From Microbacterium fluvii (GTDB lineage Bacteria > Actinomycetota > Actinomycetes > Actinomycetales > Microbacteriaceae), in contig NZ_JAOPFX010000003.1 in assembly GCF_025515205.1 (NCBI RefSeq), forward strand, positions 62,001 to 126,000: DNA of 64,000 nt, given 5' to 3'. The translations under genes and the position numbers were made by a program. A model generated the notes under the pieces. It was not told the DNA's origin and ran no database searches. It was given only the letters and a program-made list of their open reading frames with translations. This document shows, one piece after another, positions 16,611 to 24,755 of the stretch; positions within the stretch are counted from its first letter, which is position 1; each line of letters begins with the position of its first letter.

Positions 16611-17369
16611 CTAGAGCCGCCGGGCGCCGGAGAGGGCGCGCTCGATGTCGTGCGCGGCGCGGTAGAGCTCGAGGAGCGCGGGCTCGGTGGGGGCCTCGCG
16701 CGGCAGCACGACCGAGAGGGCGGCGACGACGGCGCCCGTCTCGTCGCGCAGCGGCACGGCGACTCCGGTCGAGACGGCTTCCATCGAGCCGGGGGCGACG
16801 GCGTGGCCGAGCGTGCGCACCTCGTCGAGTTTGCGGCGCAGCATCCGCGGGTCGGTGATGGTCTCGGCGGTCAACGCGACCAACGGCCCGGTCAGTACGC
16901 GCTCCTGCAGCTCGCGCGGGGCGAAGGCGAGCAGCAGCAGCCCCGACGACGAGGCGTGGAGCGGCAGCCGCCCCGCGACGCGGGTGACGTTGGCGCCCGA
17001 TGCCGTGCCGCTGAGGCGCTCGAGGAACAGCGCCTCGTCCTGCTCGAGGATCGCCAGCTGCGTGTGCTCGCGCACGCGCTGCTGCACGCGCTCCATGAAC
17101 GGGAGCGCGAGCTGGCGCAGCCGCAGCGCGGGCGACGAGCGCGTCGCGAGCTCCCACAGCCGCATCCCGATGCGGACGCGGCCGTCTTCGCCGCGCTCGA
17201 GTAGGCCCGCGGCGACGAGCTCGGCGACGATGCGGTGCGCCGACGAGCTCGGCAGGCCCGCGCGTCGGCCGATCTCGGCGGTCGTCTGCGCCGTGCGCGT
17301 CGGGGTGAACGTCTCGAGCACCCGCACGAGCCGGTCGGTCACCGAGTCGCCGGTCGGGGAGTTCGCCAC
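16611..17369 (-). CDS. IclR family regulator, likely controlling pobA (PobR-type)
   Basis: A 252-residue regulator. An N-terminal winged helix (about 6-65: RLVRVLETF, TTAEIGRRAGLPSSSAHRIVAEL) precedes an IclR effector domain (LPLHASSSGLLLLAF, GVAVPLRDETGAVVAALSVV). IclR proteins of this sort (PobR, PcaR, PcaU) respond to aromatic acids. It lies just upstream of pobA on the same strand. I chose the GTG at 17369; an ATG at 17390 would add seven residues (MLWHTRL) and would place the start inside a strong hairpin. Neither start has a clear ribosome site. Confidence 0.86.
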   Translation of the reverse strand: MANSPTGDSVTDRLVRVLETFTPTRTAQTTAEIGRRAGLPSSSAHRIVAELVAAGLLERGEDGRVRIGMRLWELATRSSPALRLRQLALPFMERVQQRVREHTQLAILEQDEALFLERLSGTASGANVTRVAGRLPLHASSSGLLLLAFAPRELQERVLTGPLVALTAETITDPRMLRRKLDEVRTLGHAVAPGSMEAVSTGVAVPLRDETGAVVAALSVVLPREAPTEPALLELYRAAHDIERALSGARRL

Positions 17370-17379
17370 GAGGCGAGTG

Positions 17380-17414
17380 TGCCACAGCATCCCGTTCAAT
17401 GGGATGCTGTGGCA
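17380..17414. promoter_or_regulatory. Perfect 14-bp inverted repeat containing an IclR-type operator
   Basis: TGCCACAGCATCCC and its exact complement flank GTTCAAT. The core CCCGTTCAATGGG (17391-17403) matches the pobA-upstream site. The position, 11-45 bases upstream of the IclR start, suggests autoregulation. The hairpin may also insulate the IclR gene from the upstream esterase gene. Confidence 0.65.
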
Positions 17415-17424
17415 CCTCGTCGCG

Positions 17425-18366
17425 TCAGGCGCCCGCCACCTTGAGGGCTGCCGCCAGCCATGCCCGCGCCCGTGCGTTGTACTTGCGGGCCACCGAGGTG
17501 CCCGGCGCGAGCGACTCGAACGCGTGCGGGCCGCCGTGCACGACGTCGAGCGTCGTGTCGACGCCGGCGGCCAGCAGGCGCTCGGCGTACGCCCGGTCTT
17601 CGTCGAAGAACAGCTCGACGTCGCCGGTGCCCACCCACGCGGCGGGCAGGCCCGCGAGGTCGTCGCGGCGGCTCGGCGCGGCGTATGCCGGCACCCTCGC
17701 GGCGCCCGCCTTCCCGACGTAGGCATTCCACCCGGCGAGGTTCGACCGGTTGTTCCACAGGAAGTGGCGGATGCCGTCTCGCGAGCGATCGGCCGCCGTG
17801 CGGTCGTCGAGCATGGGGCAGAACAGCCATTGCGCCGCCGGCTGCACCCCGCCCTCGTCGTGCACCCGCAGCACGAGGCCCGCAGCGAGTCCGCCGCCGG
17901 CGCTCTGGCCGCCGATCGCGATGCGGGATGGGGCGACGCCGAGGTCGGCGGCGTGCGCGAGCAGCCACTCCCACGCCGAGTGGCAGTCGTCGAGCGGCGC
18001 GGGATACGGATGCTCGGGCGCGAGGCGGTACTCGGCCGAGACCACGACGAGGCCGAGGTCCGCCGCGAGTTCACCGCAGCGGGCGTGATCCTGCGCTGCC
18101 GCGCCGATGACCATGCCGCCGCCGTGGATCCACAGGAGGGCCGCGCCCGAGGGTGCGGCGGGTCGGAATACGTGCGCACCGGAGCCTTCGCCGAGGGCGA
18201 CGAACTCCCGCGTGACGCCCTCGGGCGGCTGCGGAGGGCGCATCATGCCGGTGCCCGCGCGGGCGAGTCGGCGCTGCCAGCCATGGGTCACCGGCGGTGT
18301 CGGAAACCAGCGGTAGGTTCGGCGCAGCTCGGGGTGCAGGTCCCCGACGGACAGGCGGGAGGTCAC
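17425..18366 (-). CDS. Alpha/beta hydrolase, hormone-sensitive-lipase family esterase
   Basis: A 313-residue carboxylesterase of the HSL / acetyl-hydrolase family. The oxyanion-hole motif is LLWIHGGGMVIG and the nucleophile elbow is IGGQSAGGGLA, so the nucleophile is Ser. The catalytic Asp probably lies in FFDEDRAYA and the His in HGGPHAFES. LDDCHSAWEWL and EYRLAPEHPYPAPL are the usual landmarks. It probably cleaves small or aromatic esters in the cytoplasm. The GTG start is two bases after the SDR stop, so the two are coupled. Confidence 0.88.
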   Translation of the reverse strand: MTSRLSVGDLHPELRRTYRWFPTPPVTHGWQRRLARAGTGMMRPPQPPEGVTREFVALGEGSGAHVFRPAAPSGAALLWIHGGGMVIGAAAQDHARCGELAADLGLVVVSAEYRLAPEHPYPAPLDDCHSAWEWLLAHAADLGVAPSRIAIGGQSAGGGLAAGLVLRVHDEGGVQPAAQWLFCPMLDDRTAADRSRDGIRHFLWNNRSNLAGWNAYVGKAGAARVPAYAAPSRRDDLAGLPAAWVGTGDVELFFDEDRAYAERLLAAGVDTTLDVVHGGPHAFESLAPGTSVARKYNARARAWLAAALKVAGA

Positions 18367-18368
18367 GC

Positions 18369-19202
18369 TCAGCGCGCCGCCGCCATCGCGGCGCGCACGC
18401 CCGCGACGGCGCCGCCGTCGACGAGCAGGTCGGTGCCGGTGACGAAGGTCGCGTCGGGGCCGAGCAGGAACGCGGCGGCCGCGGCGATGTCGCCCGGGGT
18501 GCCCAGGCGCCCCGTGGCGGAGCCCGAGATCATCTGCCGCATCTGCGCGCCCGACTCGCTCGCCAGCTCCTGCTGCCCCATGGGCGTCGAGATGATGCCG
18601 GGGCTGATGCTGTTGACCCGCGCTCCGTGACGGCCCCACTCCAGGCTCGCCGCCTGCACGCGCAGCTGGTTGGCGCGCTTGGCGAAGCTGTAGGCGGCGC
18701 CCGGGTTGGGCACGGCCTCGCCCTGCAGGAACGGCAGGTCGAGCAGCTGCGCGGTCGGCGTGGAGGCGAGGGCGCCCTCGAGCTCAGCGGGCATCTGCAT
18801 CGCCGCCATCGTGCCGGCCATGCTGGCGATGACGACGCCCGCGCCGCCGGGCGCCATGACGGGTGCGAACACGTCGAGGGTGTGCGCGACGCCGAGCAGG
18901 TCGACGCTGAGGATCGCCGGGGTGGGCGCCTGCGCGGGCGAGAGGCCCGCCGTGTGCACGACGCCGCGCACGGGGCCGAGGGCTGCCGCCGTGTCGGCCA
19001 GGGCGGTGACCGACTTGAGCGACGACACGTCGACCTTCGCCGTCTCGACGTCGAAGCCGTCGCCCGACAGGGATGCCGCCACGCGCTCGAGCAGCTCTTC
19101 GTTGAAGTCGCCGAGCAGCAGCTTCCTGCCTGAGCCCGAGCGGCGTGCGATGGCCTCACCCATGCCGCCGACGCCGATGATGACCAGAACGTCATCCACC
19201 AT
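18369..19202 (-). CDS. Short-chain dehydrogenase/reductase
   Basis: A 277-residue SDR. The cofactor motif is VIIGVGGMGEAIARR (GxGGxG, a variant of TGxxxGxG). An acidic residue follows strand 2 (LLLGDFNEE). NAG appears as HTAGLSP, and the active site is Ser in IASMAG with YSFAKR (Tyr-x-x-x-Lys). GRLGTPGDIAAAAAFLLGPDA and TGTDLLVDGG end the fold. The ATG at 19202 has AGAGGAG upstream; the open frame extends 14 codons further without similarity. Substrate unknown. It is divergent from a TetR gene that probably represses it. Confidence 0.88.
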   Translation of the reverse strand: MVDDVLVIIGVGGMGEAIARRSGSGRKLLLGDFNEELLERVAASLSGDGFDVETAKVDVSSLKSVTALADTAAALGPVRGVVHTAGLSPAQAPTPAILSVDLLGVAHTLDVFAPVMAPGGAGVVIASMAGTMAAMQMPAELEGALASTPTAQLLDLPFLQGEAVPNPGAAYSFAKRANQLRVQAASLEWGRHGARVNSISPGIISTPMGQQELASESGAQMRQMISGSATGRLGTPGDIAAAAAFLLGPDATFVTGTDLLVDGGAVAGVRAAMAAAR

Positions 19203-19237
19203 GGTGATCACTTCTCCTCTGAAGCAGACGGTGTTAT

Positions 19238-19252
19238 GAGACACTGTGTCTC
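19238..19252. promoter_or_regulatory. TetR operator, perfect palindrome
   Basis: GAGACACTGTGTCTC is a perfect 7+1+7 palindrome lying 3 bases before the TetR ATG and 35 bases before the divergent SDR ATG. The position fits repression of both promoters. Confidence 0.75.
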
Positions 19253-19255
19253 GTT

Positions 19256-19870
19256 ATGGCTGACTCTACCCCCGGGACCGATGGGCGCGCTATGAATGCG
19301 CGCCGCGGTCGCCCGCGCAGCGAGCAGGCGCGGCTTGCGGTGCTCGACGCCGCCGTCGACCTGCTGCGGGCCGACGGCTACGACCGCCTCACGATCGACG
19401 CGGTCGCCACCCGCGCCGGCGTCGGACGCCAGACGATCTACCGGTGGTGGGGCTCGAAGGCCTCGATCGTGGCCGAGGCGGTGCTCGAGGGGCGCATCAG
19501 CCTCGGCGGGCCGGCGATCGTCGACACGGGCGACCTGCGAGCCGACCTCCGCGGATGGACGCGTGCGCTCGTGGCTGCGGCCGGCGACGCCGAGGAGCAG
19601 GCCGTGATCCGGGCCCTCACCGCTGCGGCCGCGGACGGCGGAGCGGATGCCGATGCCCTCTACCGTCGGCTGACCTCACCGGGGCACGAGGCACTCGTGA
19701 CGCGCCTCGCCGCCGGCGCTTCCGACCCGACCGACCCGCGCCTCCACTCCGCCGCCGACGCCGTGTTCGGCACGGTGCTCTACCGCGTGCTCACGGGGGC
19801 CCCGATGACCCCCGACGCCGCCGATGCGCTGACCGGACTGCTGCTGACGGGCCTCGACGCCCCATCCTGA
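19256..19870 (+). CDS. TetR/AcrR family repressor
   Basis: A 204-residue regulator. The N-terminal helix-turn-helix is visible (AVLDAAVDLLRADGYDRLTI, DAVATRAGVGRQTIYRWWGSK). A TetR_C-type ligand domain follows, with no recognisable specificity. Its start lies next to a perfect palindrome and its promoter is divergent from the SDR/esterase operon, so repression of that operon and itself is likely. The ligand is unknown. Confidence 0.88.
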   Translation: MADSTPGTDGRAMNARRGRPRSEQARLAVLDAAVDLLRADGYDRLTIDAVATRAGVGRQTIYRWWGSKASIVAEAVLEGRISLGGPAIVDTGDLRADLRGWTRALVAAAGDAEEQAVIRALTAAAADGGADADALYRRLTSPGHEALVTRLAAGASDPTDPRLHSAADAVFGTVLYRVLTGAPMTPDAADALTGLLLTGLDAPS

Positions 19871-19907
19871 GGTTGACTGGACCCACCGCGAAGCGAAGGA
19901 GTAGGTC

Positions 19908-20450
19908 ATGAAGATCGGCATCGTCATCGGGTCCATCCGCGAGGGCAGGAAGGGCCGCAGCGTCGGCGAATGGGTGCACGCCGTCGCCGACGAGAACGGC
20001 GGCGCCGAGTTCGAGCTGATCGACCTCAAGGAGTTCGAGGTGCCGCTGCTGACGGCATCCGTCAACCCGGCTGCGGCGAACCGGCAGTACGACTCGCCGA
20101 ATGTGCGCCGCTGGAGCGCGGCGATCGACGCGTGCGACGGCTTCGTCTTCGTCACCGCCGAGTACAACCACGGCGTGCCCGGCGCCTTCAAGAACGCCGT
20201 CGACTCGCTCGGGCCGGAGTGGATGGGCAAGCCCGTCGCCTTTGTCTCGTACGGATCGGTCGGCGGCGTGCGCTCTGTCGAGCAGTGGCGTCAGATCATC
20301 GCGAACTTCTCGATGATCGGCGTGCGCGCGCAGGTGACCCTCTCGAACTTCACCGAGTTCGACGGCGCGCAGGTGACGCCGGGCGACCGCAAGCCCGACG
20401 ACCTGCGCACCGCCCTCGACCAACTGCTCGCCCTGGGCACAGCTGACTGA
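19908..20450 (+). CDS. NADPH-dependent FMN reductase
   Basis: A 180-residue flavodoxin-fold reductase. The FMN phosphate loop is IGIVIGSIREGRKGRSV, and FVFVTAEYNHGVPGAFKNAVDSL is the family-defining segment. Such proteins reduce FMN, quinones or azo dyes, and some supply reduced flavin to two-component monooxygenases. GAAGGAG lies before the ATG. It follows the TetR gene by 37 bases and is probably cotranscribed. Its stop codon sits within an 84-bp intergenic palindromic element. Confidence 0.92.
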   Translation: MKIGIVIGSIREGRKGRSVGEWVHAVADENGGAEFELIDLKEFEVPLLTASVNPAAANRQYDSPNVRRWSAAIDACDGFVFVTAEYNHGVPGAFKNAVDSLGPEWMGKPVAFVSYGSVGGVRSVEQWRQIIANFSMIGVRAQVTLSNFTEFDGAQVTPGDRKPDDLRTALDQLLALGTAD

Positions 20451-20520
20451 GGTTTCGCGCGACACGCGGGCGGCGGATGCTGCAGCCCGGCGTGTCGGCG
20501 AAGATCTCAGCGATCTGTGC
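20437..20520. repeat. 84-bp imperfect palindromic element, copy 1
   Basis: It begins GCACAGCTGACTGAG and ends in the near-complementary GATCTCAGCGATCTGTGC. The internal arms are GACACGCGGGCGG and CCCGGCGTGTC around GGATGCTGC. It overlaps the stop of the FMN reductase and lies before the stop of the convergent aldehyde dehydrogenase. Copies 2 and 3 are at 26882 and 37173. Probable bidirectional terminator. Confidence 0.8.
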
Positions 20521-20537
20521 GCGAAGGCGCCCCCGGC

Positions 20538-21947
20538 TCAGCGGCTGATGACCTTCGGTGCCGCCACGGCCTTGAGGCCCTGCACGCCGAACTCCATGCC
20601 GTAGCCGGAGGCCTTGATGCCGCCGAAGGGCACGACGGGGTTGAGGCCGCCGTGGCCGTTGATCCACACGGTGCCGGCCTGCAGGCGCTTCGCGACCTCG
20701 ACGGCGGCGTCGACGTCGGCCGACCACACCGAGGCGCCGAGGCCCTGCTCCGACGCATTGGCGCGGGCGACCGCGTCGTCGAGGTCGGTGTAGCGGATGA
20801 CGGGGATCGCGGGGCCGAACTGCTCCTCGTCGACCAGCCGGGCGCCGTCTTCGATGTCGGCGACGACGGTCGCGCGGTAGAAGAGCGGCCCGAGCTCGGG
20901 CGCGGCGGAGCCGCCGGTGACGATGCGGGCGCCGCGCGCGCGAGCGTCGTCGACCAGGTCGCGCACGATGTCGAACTGCTTCTCGTTCTGCAGCGGCCCG
21001 AGCACGTTGCCGGCGTCGAGGCCACGGCCCATCGGCATCTGCGCCGCCATGCCGGCGAGTGTGTCGACGACCTCGTCGTAGACCGAGTCGTGCACGTAGA
21101 GGCGCTTGAGGGCGGCGCAGGTCTGGCCGGTGTTGATGAAGCAGCCCCAGAACAGGTTCTCGGCGATCGCCGCGACGTCGGTGCCCGGCAGCACGATGCC
21201 GGCGTCGTTGCCGCCGAGCTCGAGGGTGAGGCGGGCGAGGTTGTGCGCCGAGGCCTCGACGATGCGCCGGCCGGTGGCGGTGGAGCCGGTGAACATGATC
21301 TTGTCGAGGTCGGGGTGCGCGGCGATCGCGGCGCCCACCTCGCGGTCGCCCGAGATCGCGGTGAGCACGCCGGCGGGCAGGTGTCGGTTGTAGATCTCGA
21401 CGAGGGCGAGCACCGACAGCGGCGTGTACTCGCTCGGCTTGACGACGACCGTGTTGCCCATGCGCAGCGAGGGCGCGATCTGCCAGACGGCGATCATCAT
21501 CGGCCAGTTCCACGGGCCGATCGCGCCGACCACGCCCAGCGCGTCGTAGTGGATCTCGGCCCGCGCGGGGCCGTCTTCGAACACGACCTCGGGCTCGAGC
21601 TCGGTGTCGGCGGGAACCCGCGTCCACACGGCGCACGCGCCCACCTCGAAGCGGGCGTTGGGGCCGTCGAGGGGCTTGCCCTGCTCGCGCGAGAGCAGCA
21701 CCGCGAGCTCTTCGGCGTTGGCCTCGAGATCGTCGGCGATCGCGTGCAGGATGCGCGAGCGCTCGGCGTGGCCGAGCGCGTTCCACGCCGGCTGCGCGGC
21801 CCTGGCCGCAGCGATCGCGGCGTCGAGGTCGGCCACGGAGTGCACCGGCGCGTAGCCGATCGTCTCGCGCGTGGCAGCATCCGGAATCGCCCGACCCTGC
21901 CCCTCATCGACGGTGACGGCGTCCAGCAGCGATGTCGTGACAGTCAT
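20538..21947 (-). CDS. feaB: Aldehyde dehydrogenase, phenylacetaldehyde dehydrogenase-like
   Basis: A 469-residue NAD(P)-dependent aldehyde dehydrogenase. The catalytic Cys is in NTGQTCAALKR and the general-base Glu in TLELGGNDAG. The cofactor motif is FTGSTATGRRI, and GPWNWPMM replaces the usual PWN-P. GGAGGA precedes the ATG. It is downstream of a FeaR-like regulator and in the same island as a copper amine oxidase, so oxidation of (hydroxy)phenylacetaldehyde to the acid is likely. The feaB symbol rests on context; family sequences alone do not fix the substrate. Confidence 0.82.
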   Translation of the reverse strand: MTVTTSLLDAVTVDEGQGRAIPDAATRETIGYAPVHSVADLDAAIAAARAAQPAWNALGHAERSRILHAIADDLEANAEELAVLLSREQGKPLDGPNARFEVGACAVWTRVPADTELEPEVVFEDGPARAEIHYDALGVVGAIGPWNWPMMIAVWQIAPSLRMGNTVVVKPSEYTPLSVLALVEIYNRHLPAGVLTAISGDREVGAAIAAHPDLDKIMFTGSTATGRRIVEASAHNLARLTLELGGNDAGIVLPGTDVAAIAENLFWGCFINTGQTCAALKRLYVHDSVYDEVVDTLAGMAAQMPMGRGLDAGNVLGPLQNEKQFDIVRDLVDDARARGARIVTGGSAAPELGPLFYRATVVADIEDGARLVDEEQFGPAIPVIRYTDLDDAVARANASEQGLGASVWSADVDAAVEVAKRLQAGTVWINGHGGLNPVVPFGGIKASGYGMEFGVQGLKAVAAPKVISR

Positions 21948-22056
21948 GTGATCCTCCTCGATCGACCTCGTTCCTCGATTCTCGGATCGACGGATGCTGC
22001 GCGGTTGCCGATCCGCGCAGCCGCATTGTCTGCGGGCGCGCAGTCGCAGAGCGCAG

Positions 22057-23022
22057 TCAGGCGTGCTCGGCGCGCACGGCGCTGGGCGGCACGCCGAAGT
22101 GCGCGCGGAAGGTGCGGCTGAAGTGGGCGGGCTCGACGAAGCCGTTCGAGAGGGCGATCGCGGTGATGGAGCGGTGCGCGTGCTGCGGGTTCACGAGTTC
22201 GTCGTAGCAGCGCTCGAGCCGGCGGGTGCGGATGACGGTCGAGACGGTCGTGCCCTGCTCGCTGAAGAGGGCATGCAGGTGGCGTACCGAGATGAAATGC
22301 GCCGCGGCGAGCTGCCCGGGGGAGAGCTCGGGGTCGCCGAGGTGCTCGTCGATGTGATCGAGGATGCGGCGCATGAGGGTGTCGTGGCCGCCCGCGGCCG
22401 GGGCGGGGCCGAGGTTGGCCTCGAGGAGCGTGCCGACCATGTCGACGGCGGTGCGGAACAGGCGACGGGCGACGTGCCCGTCGAGGTCGGCGGCGTCGCG
22501 GGCGAGCGAGGCGAGGTAGGGGCGGATCATCGCGCCGACGCCGCCCGCGCCGTCGAGGCGCGTCGCGGTGAGTCGTCCGACCGTCTCGGCGGGGATGTCG
22601 AGCAGCACTTTGGGGAACATCACGACCGACATGTGCATCGCCTCGTCGAAGAGGAGCGAATAGGGCCGGTCGGTGTCGTAGATCGCCATGTCGCCGGGGC
22701 CGAGGGCGGTCTCGCGGCCGTCCTGCACGATGAGCCCCGTGCCGCGCTCGATGAGCGAGAACTTGAAGTAGCGCTGCGGGGCGCGCGCGATGAGCCCGGG
22801 GGTGCGGTGCACCGAGTGCTGGTCGGCGGAGATGCCGAGCACGTGGATGTCGCCGGTGACCGATGCCGTCAGCGCGCCTGCGAAGCCGTCGACCTTGCCG
22901 CTGTGCACGTCGAGCGAGACGACGGCATCCGAGACGGCGTGCCGGTAGGCGGTGAAGTCGAGAGCGGGCTCCGCGGGAGCGGGGCGTCGGTCGGGTGTCT
23001 GAGAGTCAGATATCTGGGACAT
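22057..23022 (-). CDS. feaR: AraC family activator, FeaR-like
   Basis: A 321-residue regulator. The N-terminal AraC_binding_2-type sensor domain (about 20-190: FKFSLIERGTGLIVQDGRE, GDMAIYDTDRPYSL) is that of FeaR and related proteins. A C-terminal double helix-turn-helix follows (ISVRHLHALFSEQGTTVSTVIR, ITAIALSNGFVEPAHFSRTFRAHFG). FeaR activates amine oxidase and phenylacetaldehyde dehydrogenase genes in response to aromatic aldehydes. GAGGTGA lies before the ATG. It is upstream of the aldehyde dehydrogenase on the same strand and divergent from the APC permease. Confidence 0.8.
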   Translation of the reverse strand: MSQISDSQTPDRRPAPAEPALDFTAYRHAVSDAVVSLDVHSGKVDGFAGALTASVTGDIHVLGISADQHSVHRTPGLIARAPQRYFKFSLIERGTGLIVQDGRETALGPGDMAIYDTDRPYSLLFDEAMHMSVVMFPKVLLDIPAETVGRLTATRLDGAGGVGAMIRPYLASLARDAADLDGHVARRLFRTAVDMVGTLLEANLGPAPAAGGHDTLMRRILDHIDEHLGDPELSPGQLAAAHFISVRHLHALFSEQGTTVSTVIRTRRLERCYDELVNPQHAHRSITAIALSNGFVEPAHFSRTFRAHFGVPPSAVRAEHA

Positions 23023-23043
23023 GGGCTCACCTCGTCGTGGCCA

Positions 23044-23088
23044 GATCGTATACGATCGCGAGTCTACCACGCATGCCCGCTGAGACAA
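23044..23088 (-). promoter_or_regulatory. feaR promoter with perfect GntR-type operator
   Basis: On the minus strand TTGTCT (23088-23083) and TAGACT (23066-23061) are 16 bases apart. GATCGTATACGATC (23044-23057), a perfect 14-bp palindrome, overlaps the expected transcription start. The same core occurs at 33813-33826 in front of the operon that encodes a GntR regulator. Confidence 0.68.
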
Positions 23089-23179
23089 GGTCTCTGCCCG
23101 CGTGGGCAACTCCGCTGCACGGGCCCTCGCCACGATGAGGCGAGGGTGAACCCGTCCCCCTGCATCGAAGGAGCTGCCC

Positions 23180-24697
23180 ATGTCTGCCCCCACCACCGCC
23201 ACGACGCGCACCGACGCGCATCGCCGGCTCGGTGTCTTCGCCGTCGCGTTCATGATCGTCGCGGCATCGGCACCTCTCACCGTCATCGCGGGAGGCTCGA
23301 CGAGCGCCTTCTCGGTGACCCACGTGCTCGGCATCCCGTTCGGCTTCATCCTGCTGGCCGCCGTGCTCGCGGTCTTCGCGATCGGCTACGCCGCGATGAG
23401 CCGGTTCATCACCAACGCCGGCGCCTTCTACTCCTACGTGTCGCAGGGCATCGGGCGCCCGGTCGGCGTCGGCGCGTCGATCCTCGCGCTCATCGCCTAC
23501 AACGCGATGCAGATCGGCATCTGGGGCATGTTCGGCTTCCAGGTGTCGTCGTTCATCGAGTCCAAGACCGGCTGGGCCTCGCCCTGGTGGGTGTGGGTGA
23601 TCGTCGGCATCGTCGTGGTCGGCATCATGGGCGTCAACCGCGTCGACCTGTCGGCGAAGGTGCTGGGTGTGCTCGTCGCCCTCGAGTTCCTCGTCGTCAT
23701 CGTCTTCGACGTCGTCGCGTTCGCCAACCCCACCGAGGGCTTCACGGCCGAGCCGGTGAGCCCGAGCGCCCTGTTCGTCCCGGGCGTCGGCGCCGCACTC
23801 GCCTTCGGCATCGCCGCCTTCATGGGCTTCGAGTCGGCCGCGATCTACGGCGAGGAGTCGAAAGACCCCAAGCGCACCATCCCGCGCGCGACCTTCCTCG
23901 CCGTCGCCGTCATCGGTGTCTTCTACACGATCTCGTCGTGGGCGCTGTCGCTCGCGATCGGCCAGCAGAAGATCCTCGCCCCCGACGGCATCACCCCCGA
24001 AGAGGCCGGCCCGCCGCTGTTCTTCAACTTCGTCTACGCGGCGCTCGGCGAGATCTGGGTCGACATCATGTCGGTGCTGTTCATCACGAGCGTCTTCGCC
24101 GCCGTCGTCAGCTTCCACAACGCCGTCTCGCGCTATTCGTTCTCGCTCGGCCGCGAGGGTGTGCTGCCCAAGGCCCTCGGCACCGTGCGCATCAGCAGCG
24201 GCGCCCCGTGGACGGGTTCGCTCGCGCAGTCGGTCACGGCCCTCGTCGTGATCGTCGCCTTCGCGATCGGCGAGCTCGGCTGGGATCCGGCCAACGGCCC
24301 CTTCGCGGTGCTGACGCTGTTCACGTGGCTCACCAACCTCGGCGCGTTCGGCCTCGTGCTGCTGATGACCCTCGTCTCGCTCGCCGTCATCGGGTTCTTC
24401 CTGAAGAACCCGCGCGACGTGGGCGTCGGCAGCCGCATGGTGGCGCCGGTCGTCTCGTTCCTGGCGCTCGCGATCGTGTGGATCCTCATCCTCATGAACT
24501 GGGACGTGCTGCTCGGCCAGGCGCAGTCGACGCCGACGACCTTCATCCTGCCGGCGGTGATCCTCGTGCCCTCGATCGGCGCCGTCTTCTGGGCGCTGTG
24601 GCTGCGCAAGACCAAGCCCGACGTGTACCGCCAGATCGGCCACGGCACCGACGACGATGTGGCCCCGCACCTGGGCTCCGAGCCGGTCGGGGTCTGA
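23180..24697 (+). CDS. APC family amino acid/amine permease
   Basis: A 505-residue, 12-helix APC superfamily carrier. The N-terminal consensus reads GVFAVAFMIVAASAPLTVIAGG, with GFESAAIYGEESKDPKRTIPRA in the central loop. The length and the C-terminal hydrophilic tail are usual for the family. GAAGGAG precedes the ATG. Its placement between feaR and tynA suggests uptake of aromatic amines (phenylethylamine, tyramine or dopamine). This assignment is from context. It ends at a perfect palindromic terminator. Confidence 0.88.
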   Translation: MSAPTTATTRTDAHRRLGVFAVAFMIVAASAPLTVIAGGSTSAFSVTHVLGIPFGFILLAAVLAVFAIGYAAMSRFITNAGAFYSYVSQGIGRPVGVGASILALIAYNAMQIGIWGMFGFQVSSFIESKTGWASPWWVWVIVGIVVVGIMGVNRVDLSAKVLGVLVALEFLVVIVFDVVAFANPTEGFTAEPVSPSALFVPGVGAALAFGIAAFMGFESAAIYGEESKDPKRTIPRATFLAVAVIGVFYTISSWALSLAIGQQKILAPDGITPEEAGPPLFFNFVYAALGEIWVDIMSVLFITSVFAAVVSFHNAVSRYSFSLGREGVLPKALGTVRISSGAPWTGSLAQSVTALVVIVAFAIGELGWDPANGPFAVLTLFTWLTNLGAFGLVLLMTLVSLAVIGFFLKNPRDVGVGSRMVAPVVSFLALAIVWILILMNWDVLLGQAQSTPTTFILPAVILVPSIGAVFWALWLRKTKPDVYRQIGHGTDDDVAPHLGSEPVGV

Positions 24698-24710
24698 CGA
24701 CCGAAACGCA

Positions 24711-24746
24711 GAACGGGGGCGGATGCTGCAGCATCCGCCCCCGTTC
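24711..24746. terminator. Bidirectional terminator, perfect 36-base palindrome
   Basis: GAACGGGGGCGGATGCTG is followed directly by its exact complement, giving an 18-bp stem with no designed loop. It lies between the convergent permease and tynA stops. Confidence 0.85.
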
Positions 24747-24755
24747 CGTTGCGCG

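Noticed and set aside
20437..20520. Insertion sequence remnants
   Set aside because: Elements of 84 bp have no transposase fragment or clear target duplications in the window; listed as palindromic repeats instead.
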